DNA of 64,000 bases from Ampullaceana balthica (taxonomy: Eukaryota > Mollusca > Gastropoda > Lymnaeidae), in contig CALYLW010000127.1 in NCBI GenBank assembly GCA_944989445.1, positions 1,274,494 through 1,338,493 on the forward strand. The letters run 5' to 3'. Below, piece by piece: positions 22,739-33,768 of the stretch. The notes below the pieces were generated by a model, which saw nothing but the letters and a program-made list of their open reading frames with translations, was not told the origin of the DNA and ran no database searches. A program made the position numbers and the translations under genes. Position 1 is the stretch's first letter, and each line of letters starts with the position of its first letter.

Positions 22739-23569
22739 TAGCGCTGTTAACGATTAATTTAAATTTAATCGTTAACTTTAAAAAAAATTAACTATTAATT
22801 AATCGTTAATTTCGATTAAAGCCAACAATTTAAATTTATAATGTCATAAGTAACATTTATTAAAATACTTGTCGAAAATCGAAATAACACTGGAATGTCT
22901 TCTTTATATGACATATTTTAACCAACAACGCAAACAGACAAGTATATTGACATTATTTTTTTCAAGTGACTAGCGGGTCTTATTGACAATATATCCAGCC
23001 GAGCTGAACAATCGTTCACATAGCTTTAGATTGTCTCAGCTGAAGTTTCCGATACTGTAGTGGATGTTTGGTTTGCAGGTGATATGTAAGCGAAGTGTTA
23101 GAACCATGGCAGCAATGTTCCCTTTAAGCAGCGCGACTGAACTGATATTTCACCGACGCCAGGCAGCAGTTTAGAATCACATTGCAGCAAATTTTGTAAA
23201 ATATTGCACAAAAAATGGACGTTGTGTAACTTTGCATACGCGTTCTTTTGTGTATTAACTTTACACACGGACCAACGAAGCTTAGACTAAGACTACTAAG
23301 AGGGAACATTGCATGGTAGGCAAACGATTTCTCTCAATGAACACAAAAACCTTTAGCAACATTTTGAACATTCACGTCAGTCAATAGTTTAAAACCAAAT
23401 TGTTCGTGTAATCGTCCTGAAATTAATATATATTTATCCGCCGAAATATTTTACTTTTTGACTTCCAGTACATTTATAAATGATGGGTCGATTAATCGTT
23501 AAAAAATTGTTAATCGTTAAAATTGTTAACGATTAATCGAGAAATTAATCGTTAATTTCCTCAGCCCTA
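22739..23569 (-). mobile_element. hAT (BED type) remnant, family T copy 2
   Basis: Ends TAGCGCTG...CAGCCCTA with the family's AATTAACGATTAATT-rich termini, flanked by ATATATAT on both sides (low complexity, so a weak duplication). The minus strand at about 22905-23010 encodes the dimerisation motif CERLFSSAGYIVNKTR, then a stop, then SLEKNNVNILV. MITE copy B (23113-23311) is nested within it. Confidence 0.85.
23113..23311 (+). mobile_element. hAT-like MITE, family M copy B
   Basis: CAATGTTCCCTTTAAGC...AGAGGGAACATTG ends, flanked by CATGGCAG / CATGGTAG, an 8-bp duplication with one mismatch. It shares the GCAGCAGTTTAGAAT and TTGCACAAAAAATGGA blocks with the other copies. Confidence 0.8.
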
Positions 23570-23605
<36 letters not shown>

Positions 23606-23606
23606 A

Positions 23607-23653
<47 letters not shown>
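23570..23653. repeat. (AT)n microsatellite
   Basis: Right-hand continuation of the AT tract split by the hAT insertion. Confidence 0.95.
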
Positions 23654-23656
<3 letters not shown>

Positions 23657-23829
23657 CTCTATATCATATATCGAAAATAAAAATACAGAAATACTGGACA
23701 TTTCTACATGACTATACTATATTGTATATGTGATATATTTTGATTACAATATTTAAAATTCTTGTTTCAACATATCCATGACCGTGGTAAAGGTGCCTTT
23801 GCTTATTCATCATTGACTACTTGTTGTTC

Positions 23830-26800
23830 GTCCGTCGTGGTCGACGATGACCACTCTCATCATATTTGCTGGGCCGCCACATGTGTCCTCTGGTGGCTTA
23901 TTAACCCTATTCTGGCACGAAAAAGGCGTCCGCATGTCGGACAAGAGATGGATGCGGTCTCTTCAGGAGGGTTTTGGATAAGGTCCTTTCTTGCTTGACG
24001 TTTTAACTACTTGGCAGCCGGTTGTCTATTAGCCTCACAGACAGATGCGCCATTCCATATCATAGAGCGCCAATGGGCTCGGTTACTGGCTGCTGCTTCC
24101 CAGAGTCATGTCCGATGTCGAAGGCCTTCAGAGCAATTTTAAGCGCATCCTTGTAGCGCTTACGTGGACCTCCACGTGCTCTATGCCTTCTGTAAGCTCA
24201 CCATAGAAGAGCCTCTTGGGGAGACGATGGTCGGGCATGCGCACTTCATGCCCCGCCCAGCATAGTTGGCTTTGCATGAGGCTAGTGTGGATGCTGGGGA
24301 GTCCTGACCTGGTGTCTGAAACTTTTTCCTGCCATTTTATATTGAGAATTTTTCTAAGGCTTTTGGTGTGGAAGTGGTTCAGCAACCTCGCATGGCGTTG
24401 GCATACAGTCCAAGTTTCGCATGCATATAATAAGGTGGGGAGCACTACAGCTCTGTATACTTTTAGTTTTGTTTGGGTGCTGATTCCCTTTCTGTTCCAG
24501 ACACTGTCTTGCAATCTACCGAATGCTGCGCTGGCCTTTGAGATTCTCGAGTTTACCTCGTCATCAATATTGGCCTTCTGAGACAGTGTGTTGCCAAGGT
24601 AAGTAAAGCGGCTCTCTGTGTTGATTTTGTTGCCGTTGATGAATATGTTAGGCTCAGTATAGGATTTGCCTGGGGCCGGCTTGTATAACACTTCTGCCTT
24701 CTTTGTGCTGAAGGTGAGCCCAAAGTTAGAGCATGCACTGGAAAATTTATCAGCACTTAGTTGCAGTTTTGCTTCAGAGCCCGCGTTAAGGGCACAATCA
24801 TCAGCAAAAAGAAGGTCCAGGATGCTGTCTGATTTTACCTTTGTCTTAGTTTTAAGCCTCCTGAGGTTGAACAGACGACCATCAGTGCGATACCTAAAGT
24901 CCATGCCTACATTGCTATTTCTGAAGGCCTCTGTAAGCATGGCTGAGAACATGAGGCTGAACAATGTTGGGGCCAGAACACAGCCTTGCTTAACGCCATT
25001 TGTGACAGGGAATGGTTTAGATGCCTCTCCGTTGTCCTGGACTCGAGCCTGCATGCCATCATAGAATTGCCTTACAATGGCTATATACTTATTTGGACAC
25101 CCATACTTGGCCATAATCCTCCATAGGCCCTCTCTGCAGACTGTGTCAAAGGCTTTCGTAAGGTCTATGTAAATGGAAAATAGGTCCATATTCTGCTCTT
25201 GACACTTTTCCTGCAATTGCCTTGCTGCAAAGGTCATGTCGATGGTCCCACGTTCTTTCCGGAAACCACATTGGCTTTCTGGTAAAAGACCCTGATCCAG
25301 ATGTGCATTTAGGCGATTTAGGAGAATTCTGGCGAGCACTTTTTCTGCAATTGATAGCAGTGAAATTCCACGATGATTATCGCAGGCTTGGCGGTTACCT
25401 TTTCGCTTGTACAAGTGGACTATAGCGGCATCTTTAAAATCCTGGGCGATAGCCTATTGCTGCCATATCATTAGGAAGATTTCATGCAGCTTTTCCGGAA
25501 GAACCATGCCACCTTCCTTGTATATTTCTGCTGGAATTGAGTATGCTCAAGGAGCCTTTCCACATGACAGAAGATGTACAGCCCTTTGCGTCTCAAGAAG
25601 TGTAGGCGGGTCATCAATTGCTAGGTTAATTGGTAATTGAGGGGGGCGACTGATAACATCTTCATTAATTTTACTTGAGTTGCTGTTTAGGAGAGCATGA
25701 AAGTGTTCAGCCCAGCGCTCAAGAATCTTCTCCCCGTCAGTAATTAGATATGTCCCGTCAGCACTGAGAAGCGGGGATGAATTAGACGTTGTGTGTCCGT
25801 ATACTTCCTTAAGGGCGTTGTAAAAATTCTTCATATCATGCCTGTCTGCATATTGTTGAATCTCATCAGCTTTCTTGTTTAGCCATGGGTCTCGCATCCA
25901 GCGAAGTTTTTGTTGTATGATGCGGCGTATGCTATTATATGAGTCCGTTACGGTTGAAGCATGGGATTGCTGATGTGTCTTTTGTGGAGTTGATGTTTCT
26001 CTGACAACATTTGCTTGATTTCATCGCAATTGTCATCAAACCAGTCTTGGTGCTTTCTCGTCGCGGGTCCAAGGATTTGGGAGGCTGTGCTGTAGATGAG
26101 ATCTCTAAAGTTCGTCCAAACAGTCTCAATGTTCGTATTGTTTAGAGTGGTGGATCTCAGTTTGTCTTTCAGGGCTGTCTCCAGAGATTGTTTAGTACTT
26201 GCACAGTTTAGCTTTGTGATGTTTAGCCGTTTTAGGGTTTTTCCTTTCTTGGGGCCGTCTTTTGGGCTGAATGCGAATATTAAGTTTGGAGATGATGAGA
26301 CGATGGTCTGTCCAGCATTCAGCACCGCAGAGCGATTTGGTCACACGAACGTCTTGTCTATCTTTCTTCCTTGTGATGACGTAGTCTATTAGGTGCCAGT
26401 GCTTGGACCGAGGGTGCATCCATGAGGTCCTGTTTCTTGTGGGAAGACTGAATACTGTGTTAGTAATTAACAAGTCATGTTCAACACACGTCTGAAGCAA
26501 GAGGAGACCATTGCTATTACACCGGCCCACTCCATGTTTTCCTATCGCACCGTCCCAAAAAGTGTCGTCTTGCATTAAAGTCACCAAGTATGACAAGCTT
26601 ATCAGTTGAAGGAATGTTGGCGATGATAGAGTGAAGGTCCTCGTAAAACCTGGATTTCACTTCATCAGGGTTTGTCATTTTGGGGCATAGCAGCTGATGA
26701 TGTTAAGATATTTCTGCCCGACCAACAGAGGCAGTCTCATCGTCATGAGTCTGTCATTTATGCACTTTCGAGGACTAGCGAGTTTGCATGCTAATGATGT

Positions 26801-27450
26801 CTTCATGGCAAAGCCAACACCGGCCTCACGGCGTTCCTCGCTATCTCTGCCACTCCAGAAGAAGGTGTAGCCGCACCTCTTTCACTTAGTTCGCCATCTC
26901 CTGGTAAACGGGTCTCGCTGAGAGCGGCAATGTCGACATCATATCTTGAAAGTTCGTGGCCCACCAGGGCAGTCTTCCTATGTGGTCTGTTAGTTTCATC
27001 TCTGTCCATTAGTGTGCGCACATTCCATGTGCCCAAGGTGAGAGGAATAGTCCTCGGCTTCTTCTTTAGTTTGCGACCGCAGAATTAGGGTCCCCGCCAG
27101 CTGCGGTAGTCTGGCCAGGGAAGATTTGAGCAGGCAATGTTTAGGACACCTTTTCTAGCCCCTTCCTCATGCCATGGAGGTGAGCAGTGCATTCCTAAAG
27201 AGGGCTGCTCAGTCACTCAGGGGGCTGCTGGACACCACTGCTGCTCAGTGTCAGTGGTGAACTACCCTATGGCCTGAACCGCCTGCATGCAGGTTTGTGA
27301 CTTCGGCTGCCAGTATACCCTCGGCTGCCAGTATACCCTCACCTGCCGCTTCGCCACTTGCCTGTCGCTACAGGGCTTTGGAATGAATCGATGATGATGA
27401 GAGTGACTTGCGCTGTTACTTTGTTTAAGTGAGGAAGATTCGCGCAACAC
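23830..27450 (-). pseudogene. Near-full-length LINE (APE endonuclease + RT + zinc finger), frameshifted
   Basis: Minus strand, 5' to 3'. An open leader (27450-27262) has a doubled RVYWQP. The APE endonuclease starts MGTWNVRTL (27036) and includes LSETRLPG, LGDFNAR (near 26590), HWHLIDYVITRK and TDHRLI across frames 26803-27036, 26192-26596 and 25948-26325. A linker (25547-25897) contains DGEKILERWAEHFH. The RT frame (25414-24128) shows ISLLS, DLTKAFDTV, NGVKQGCVLAPTLFSLMF and the catalytic LFADDCAL. Then LCWAGHEVRMPDHRLPKRL. The C-terminal finger CPTCGRLFRARIGLISHQRTH is at about 23870-23945, after further frame changes. The RT frame alone is intact over 428 codons. It is a decayed autonomous element, not a host gene. 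Confidence 0.92.
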
Positions 27451-27635
27451 GTCGACCTCACTCTCTTGCCCAAAACCATTTGATCCAGCAGCAAGACGTT
27501 GTCGAGACAGCTGGGAATGGGGTTGGGTGCAGTGGATGACCAGGACGTCCTATGTGTCTCGTCATGGTCTTAGCACTCCACAATGCTTTGATGTGTATCG
27601 CCTCTTGCCCGTTGGCCCATAGAAGAACCAGCGCG

Positions 27636-27733
27636 CAGTTTGCGCCATTTTAATCATTTAACGTATTTCAAACTATTTCTGTCTTTTAAAATAAGCGTCA
27701 ACCAAAGTTTCCGAATAATCTACCACTACCACA
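27636..27733. repeat. Left copy of a roughly 100-bp direct repeat
   Basis: CAGTTTGCGCCATTTTAATC through ATAATCTACCACTACCACA recurs at 29018-29121 with very few differences, including a 5-bp TTTAA indel. The two copies bracket the hAT MITE and the CR1/L2-like fragment. Confidence 0.9.
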
Positions 27734-27753
27734 TTGACTACTAGAGACTAGAG

Positions 27754-27969
27754 CAACGGTGGCCAAACCGTGGCTCGCGAGCCGCATGCGGCTCTTCTGT
27801 GTTCACATTGCGGCTCGCTTACAATTTATGAAATGTATGTTAATGTTACAAGGATTACTAGAAGATTGTTAATCTGGCTTTATTGACCCATAGTGCTTCA
27901 ATGAGGCTCTCAACAATTTTTATATATTTTAAAACGGCTCTCAGTTACTACTGGTCTGGCCACCACTGG
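27754..27969. mobile_element. 216-bp hAT MITE
   Basis: Imperfect inverted ends CAACGGTGGCCAAACC / GGTCTGGCCACCACTG with a perfect 8-bp duplication GACTAGAG at 27746-27753 and 27970-27977. The interior has GGCTCGCGAGCC, itself palindromic. Non-coding. Confidence 0.9.
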
Positions 27970-28021
27970 ACTAGAGAAAGCTGAAGCACTTTATATTGGT
28001 TTAATATATACTGATATACTG

Positions 28022-28850
28022 TTGAAAACATCGACTAAGAATCTTGGCTTCATTATTTCTGACAACATGTCTACCAACAACTTCATCAATCACATCTGTC
28101 GCTCTGCCTACACCGCCATTCGTCGGATCAGCTCATTCCGTCATTACTTAACAGTTAGTGCAACAAAAATTATAGTCTGTGCTCTTGTTCTAGCTCGCAT
28201 TGATTATTGCAATTCTCTTCTGTCAGGTGCGCCAAAACAATGCATTGAAAAACTACAGAAAGTTCAAAATTCAGCTGCCAGACTAGTTCTTAAGGCAAAA
28301 AACATGAGCATGTTACTCCGCTACTTTACTCACTTCATTGGCTACCTATACAAGCTCGAATTGATTAAAAACTGGCTGTTCTCTGACACAACTTCTTTTC
28401 TGACTCATCTCCTTCCTATCTTACTGAACTTCTGTCTGTCTACTCACCCAGTCGTCAGCTACGCTCTTCTGCAGACACACGTATTCTCTGTGTTCCTAAG
28501 ACACAAACTAAAACTTTTGGCGAAAGGTCATTCTCTTTTTGTGCAGCCAAACAATGGAATTCTCTACCATTACACATCCGTAGTATTCCAACTACCAAGT
28601 CCTTCAAGACTGCACTTAAGACGCATCTTTTTCAAAATTATGTATGTACAAAATTAATGAAACAACTTTAGTTTTTAATGATTAGCGTAGCTTATGTGTA
28701 ATGTACTGTCCTTTATGTTGTTATTATGGTTTGAATGGTTATTTAATTATTATATGTATGTTATGATCTCCATGTAAAGCGCTGTGAGCCCGGTTTCTTA
28801 CTGGGATACAGCGCTATATAAATTATCAATTATTATTATTATTAATACGA
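28022..28850 (+). pseudogene. 5'-truncated CR1/L2-like LINE, RT C-terminus and 3' UTR
   Basis: The peptide shows NLGFIISDNMS, INHICRSAYTAIRRIS, LVLARIDYCNSLL and LQKVQNSAARLV, the conserved C-terminal region of CR1/L2-type RT. After residue 95 the frame shifts away from the family and returns in another frame (SLPLHIRS, SFKTALKTHLF). The 3' UTR has AAAGCGCTGTGAGCCCGG and GCGCTATATAAAT and ends in an (ATT)n tail at 28826-28846, as in this clade. Confidence 0.88.
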
Positions 28851-29017
28851 TTTAAGACAATCAGATGTAAGTTTCTGCTACTAAAATTAATTATATTTAC
28901 AAAGTATTCGATTCTGCTAAAGTTAAAGCAGATTGGGCAGTTCCTGGTTTCAAAATAGTAATAGTTTTGATGAACTTTGCTTTTAAATAGGCACAGAGTG
29001 TATTGATCCCTGTAATA

Positions 29018-29121
29018 CAGTTTGCGCCATTTTAATCATTTAATTTAACGTATTTCAAACTATTTCTGTCTTTTAAAATAAGCGTCAACCAAAGTTTCCG
29101 AATAATCTACTACTACCACAA
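29018..29121. repeat. Right copy of a roughly 100-bp direct repeat
   Basis: Near-identical to 27636-27733 in the same orientation. The span between them is about 1.28 kb. See findings. Confidence 0.9.
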
Positions 29122-30092
29122 AGTTTTATATGGGGAAGAACTCTAAATAATAAAAAAACGAATTATTCTTTGTTATTCAAATTATGTGCCTTTCCTTTGA
29201 ATTGTTTAAAGCAAAGCAAGTTAAACTAAGTTTAGCTTAGCATGTATTTCTTTTAAATAGTGCATTCTATTTAGTTAGAAGACGAGTACTGAAAATGCAT
29301 TTAGGAAATTTTAAATAAAAGCGAAATCGTCAACAATGAATAGGTAACTTTAAATTTTATTAAGTATATTTCATAGGACTACGTGGACTTTCATAATCTG
29401 ACCGGAAGCTTGTGAGTTTTACTCTGTTCAATTAATTCGAGTGCACTAATCAAGAGTGTTGGGACAAAATATTTATTGAACAAAAATTTAAATAGCGATA
29501 GTTTTTTACATGGTGAATTTCCCCTCGATACCACGACCACGGTATGCTGTGAGTCACTCACTCACCTCGACGTCAAGTTGTCATCTATCAATCAATTTGT
29601 CAATTATCAATAAATTAAAATTAATGCCTAATTGATCAATTTAATCCTAAACTCACTAAAGTAAACAAAATCATAACTGAGGTACTTAGATTTATGTACA
29701 GATAAGTTTATAGTTAAAAGTTATAGTAAGTCTTGAGTAATCAATAATAATGTGACAGACATTGAAATGCCTGCCTTACATGACTGATGTCACTTGAGTT
29801 TGTTAAGTTAAGTCCCCTAGGCCACAAGCCTTTGACTTTGAGTACTTTGACATTGATTCATTGATAGAATTGTGCATATTTGGGAATCAGCCAAATGCTA
29901 ATCTAATTCTGTTTAAGTTTAACCAGGTAAATAAAAAAAAGTATAATAATTTTAAATCAAAATACACGCATTACTATTACTATTACAATCAAAACAAAGT
30001 AAAAGATGCCCATGCCATAACTATTTAAAATTTATAGAAGTAGAAGCCTATTAAAAATGTAAATCTCCATCTTTTTTTTCCTTCAATTTTTC
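29122..30092. other. Upstream region of the PARP16-like copy, no gene seen
   Basis: A+T-rich. A TTTTTCAG acceptor-like site ends at 30092, so 5' untranslated sequence may begin at 30093. No promoter element is convincing. Confidence 0.4.
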
Positions 30093-30145
30093 AGCTGGTT
30101 CTCCTAAGTCTAAAAAGATTAAACTTTGGAGGCAAAGGATTTATT

Positions 30146-30408
30146 ATGTCCTCAAGAGATACAGGCATTAGCTCAGATGGCACAGATTCTGAGGAGCACA
30201 GAGCAGTAGAAGCTGAAACGGAGACAAATAAAAAGTCTGAAAAAAAATTGGAGGACCTACTGAAATATGAAGTTTATAATGCTGATATGCTATGGAGTCT
30301 TTTTGTTGCAGCGGCCAAAAGTTATAGATTTAGCTCTATTCTTCATCCATTTCCCCCAATGTATGTTTCAGACCTTGACATTGAAGAAAAGAAAAACATT
30401 TTGCTTTG
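30146..30408 (+). pseudogene. PARP16: PARP16-like exon block 1
   Basis: Open from ATG through the donor CTTTG|GTAAAT. An acidic, low-complexity start (SSDGTDSEEH) precedes the recognisable helical domain. The last two bases (TG) plus the next exon's A make a stop. Confidence 0.7.
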
Positions 30409-30617
30409 GTAAATATATTTTCTAGAATTGGTAGTTCTTGTTCAATATGTCATACATCTTTAAATAAATTGTATTTACTTCTCATTACAAGTTGCTTAAC
30501 AAGATAAATCTAAAATAAAAAGTACAAAGTATTCTGTATTTTTAAGTAAAAATACAATTTTAAATTCATATACTTGTGAATTATATTCTTACTTGTCAAT
30601 GAATTTTCTAATTTCAG

Positions 30618-30758
30618 AAAGATGCCATTTCAAGAGTTCCTAAATTGTCAACCAATTCTAGTTTTGTTTCATCCCTCTCAGTAGATTGCCTGGAGTTGCT
30701 CTCATGGGTGTTACTCACAAAAAGATTTTCCTTAAAGCTTTGTGAAAAAGACAGTTGT
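30618..30758 (+). pseudogene. PARP16: PARP16-like exon block 2
   Basis: TTTCAG acceptor, open frame of 47 codons, donor TTGT|GTAAGT in phase 0. The content (KDAISRVPKLS...KLCEKDSC) follows the family order. Confidence 0.75.
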
Positions 30759-31161
30759 GTAAGTTAAGTGCAAATTTCAATTAAAGTACTCATTAACCTT
30801 TCACCTTGCAGATTTAATTTTGTATATTTTCAAAGTTGAAAAGAACATTTGTTCCTCTTCATAAAAACTTGAGATTTCAATATTAACTGTTTTAACCTAT
30901 TCTTCAGATCTTAATTATTTGTTGGCATGCATTTTTAACAAGACCTTGTTCATAAGTACTTCTGATTTTTTAAGATAAACTTATAACAAAATTTAAGTCT
31001 CAACCAAAAACATTTGGCTTAGGTATTTGCTTTGAAGAACTTGTTTAAAATAAATTAAAAATATTCTTTGATACAATTGCTTGTTGTTGAGCAAAAAAAA
31101 CTTTGCTATAATTATAATAATAATCATTTAAAAACTGATGTCTATTTTAACTTTTTTATAG

Positions 31162-31363
31162 TTTAAAACAATTAAAGAACTAACAGGGCAAGTAATGAGC
31201 ACACCAGAGCCTACCTACATCTTTGAAGTTGTTCCTAGTGCAGAGAGGGAGAGAAAGTTCAAGGAATTAACAGGCTCAAAAAGACTTTTTATGCATACCA
31301 TGGCAGTCGTTTGGATAACTTCTCTCAATACTTCACAATGGACTAAATACACATTTAAACAAA
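31162..31363 (+). pseudogene. PARP16: PARP16-like exon block 3, two frameshifts
   Basis: TTTTATAG acceptor. The first 43 codons are in frame with block 2. The HGSR and ILHNGL motifs then appear only after two single-base frame changes. A GTACAT donor follows HLNK, where the family continues into the next exon. Confidence 0.75.
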
Positions 31364-31451
31364 GTACATGAGTTACCTCATTTTAGTTTAACCTTTAATC
31401 TGATAATGATTGTTATTATAAATTTGATTTTTCTGATCATTTAATTGATTA

Positions 31452-32942
31452 GACACTCGCCAACCCTATTAAGTCGACGTTTTTTATTGGAACCGCCAAA
31501 TTCTCTCTTTGTCTTAGCATTTTCTCATCAGTTATGTCGATTCTTTTAAGACGCCGAACCCTAATATCTCGAGCACAAAAGAGTGCCAAATTTTCAACTT
31601 AAAGTTGGTTATCTCAATCCCCGTATGTTCGCCCAGCGACGCACTCTCGCATTTTAGTTTAAAAATGGCATCGAAATCTCACTTTCCTCGAGACTTCCAG
31701 CTATTGTGTGATTCTACGAGATTTCAATAAAAATTACCGGATGTTTTTATCTTGGTTCACTTTGATCCGTGTGTGAATTAGTTTGACGCGTCTCTATCGA
31801 GAATGTATTCACCCCGAGGTGCTAAAAAATCGCGTTATCGGTCTTAAAACGTCATTATTTTGCAGTGCATGTTATATTATTTTTAAACTTAATTAATTTC
31901 CTGATGCATTAATCATTTTATTTTTTAAGATAAACGAATATCTTTAGAAATGAAAATAAAGGTTTGTATCGAGAATCGACGGTGGTTTTTATTTTATATT
32001 GGTAAATTTCTGCTGTTAGTTGGTCCCACATATGCCCTTTGTTGTTAGCAAACATGTATATACATTTTTATAGCATGCCGATCGCTTCATCAAACAAATA
32101 TCGGCAACGCTGTTGTGTAAAAAAACCTCCAAAAACACATGCATGTACATTCTCATTTATTAACGCTAGTGATGGGACGATACCAAATCATAGGGTGCTT
32201 ACAAGGCACCCCAGATTTTAGGATATATAATATAACAGACTACTGACAGTTTACCCACCCCCACTCTCAATCTCCCACACCATTGTTGTTGGTTAGTTCA
32301 ATTAGCATCAACTTACCGAGAGGAATTCATGAGTCCATTGTAAGCTGAGGGACGGACCCAAAGAAGATGGTTTGGAAGAGAATGGTTTGGGACAATGAGG
32401 GATGTGTAGGTTACACAGGGCAGGTTATTTATTAGTGTAGCTTGTAAGGAAAGTAACGCTAGTGCCTTCCAAGGCACAGTATCGCTCAATCTGGGAATCA
32501 CTGCTGTGAATGATGCTAACTCAGCAGAAACAGTGTAACAAACATCAAGCCCCATTAAAAAAAAACTTAATGTTAACTGGGAGTGGGCGAGAGGTGACGC
32601 GATGTCACCAATCGGACGCAGCGTGGCGGGCAGGAGTAGCTGAATTCGCTATGTACTAGGGAAAAAAACAGCGCTAACGCAACAAAGGGTTATATTTAAA
32701 CGGTCCTTAAAAACGAACAGCCTTAACAACCTTAGGAAAGAGTGAAGAAATATTTTGGGTCCCGATATCCGATACGATTCCGATTAATCGTCCCATCACT
32801 AATTAACGCACATCATGTACATAAAGAAATTTCAAGCACATGTTAATATTTTGCCACCATATTGGTTTTCGTTTAACTCGATCATCTGTTATCTCAATGC
32901 CTTTTGGCAAATCCCTAGGCTGTGACTTAACCGGGTCTACTG
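31452..32942. mobile_element. Tigger/pogo-like element, copy 1, with nested hAT
   Basis: The left part (CCAACCCTATTAAGTCGACG, GGAACCGCCAAATTCTCTC, CTTTGTCTTAGCATTTTCTC) is collinear with 46355-46600. The right end GGGTCTACTG|TA resembles the other copy's GGTTTCGACTG|TA. The left terminus is eroded, so its start is approximate. No transposase is seen. It contains the hAT at 32167-32801 and abuts the hAT at 32950. Confidence 0.75.
32167..32801. mobile_element. hAT MITE nested in Tigger-like copy 1
   Basis: Inverted ends TAGTGATGGGACGA / TCGTCCCATCACTA with a perfect 8-bp duplication ATTAACGC (32159-32166, 32802-32809). Length 635 bp. The open frame on the minus strand (32313-32555) matches nothing known. 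The right end also occurs at the same site in the Tigger-like copy at 46323-47841. Confidence 0.9.
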
Positions 32943-32949
32943 TATATAT

Positions 32950-33768
32950 TAGGGCTGCGGAAATTATCGATTAATGTCTCGATCAATCGTTAAAATTTTT
33001 ATCGATAAATATCGATTAAAATAATTTTAATCGATAAAAATTAGATTAAAATTTAAGAAAATATTTATAATATTTTAAAAATTTTTTAGTAATAAATAAT
33101 AAATTATTAATAATTAATAATTTATATATATTTTTTTACGTACAAACATCTCCCGCGTAATATTAAATTTATTTATTAATTTATGTTGACCGGCAGACGT
33201 CAACTATAAAATGGCTGACAGCCAGAGCCGTCTTTACACCATTTTGGGCCCCCGGGCAAAGAAATAGTGTTGGGCCCTTCCCCCGCAGGAATAAAAAATG
33301 AATATACATAATATATATAAATAAACATATTCCCATGGGGCCCATATGCTCGTGGGCCCCCGGGCAAATGCCCAACGGGCCTATGCGTTAAGACGGCCCT
33401 GCTGACAGCATCAGCGCAGTTAAATTTAAACATATAACTAGAAAGTTGAGCAAATATGTTGTTTTTAAGCTAACTGCGGATGGCAAAGTCGAAGATGGTG
33501 AAAACGTTTACTGTGTCCACTGCCATAAACAATTCTCTTTTAAAGGATCAAATACATCGCTGACGTACCACCTTCAGCACAAATCAAGTATCAACACATT
33601 GTCATGAAATTTAGTTCAAAATATTCTTAATTTTCAATGTCCGTGAGAAATGTTCAGTTTAATGACGTCATAAATTTCTATTTTTGGTTTTAATCGAAAT
33701 TATCGATTAATTATCGATAATTTTTCAAAAGTTAACGATTAAATTTAAATTAATCGATAACAGCCCTA
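32950..33768 (+). mobile_element. hAT (BED type) remnant, family T copy 3
   Basis: Ends TAGGGCTG...CAGCCCTA with a perfect duplication GTATATAT at 32942-32949 and 33769-33776. After a KLSKYVVFKLTADG lead, a BED zinc finger is readable at about 33440-33595: YCVHCHKQFSFKG, then LTYHLQHK. The copy is interrupted by the MITE at 33223-33401 and lacks the catalytic core. Confidence 0.9.
33223..33401. mobile_element. hAT-like MITE, family G copy 2
   Basis: CAGAGCCGTCTTTACACC...GTTAAGACGGCCCTG with a perfect duplication CTGACAGC at 33215-33222 and 33402-33409. It is nested in the BED hAT. Sister of the copy at 15510. Confidence 0.92.

Larger units (their letters stand above)
30146..31363 (+). pseudogene. 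PARP16: PARP16-like mono-ADP-ribosyltransferase, truncated and frameshifted
   Basis: Three exon-like blocks match PARP16, an ER-tail-anchored mono-ADP-ribosyltransferase. Block 1 (30146-30408): MLWSLFVAAAKSYRFSSILH and PFPPMY, the helical N-terminal domain. Block 2 (30618-30758): DAISRVPKLS and LELLSWVLLTKRF. Block 3 (31162-31363): FKTIKELTG, YIFEVVPSAERE, then the catalytic H-G-S-R segment and ILHNGL...HLNK. Splice sites at 30409, 30617, 30759, 31161 and 31364 are GT/AG. Disruptions: the 30408/30618 junction is out of phase by one base and gives a stop. Block 3 changes frame twice by single-base losses, around 31290 and 31320. The rest of the catalytic domain and the membrane tail are absent; a Tigger-like element starts at about 31452. 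Introns are retained, so it is not a processed copy. Confidence 0.8.

Noticed and set aside
33181..33433. Two minus-strand open frames
   Set aside because: They read across the MITE at 33223-33401 and match the frame at 15457-15648 only because both are the same MITE.
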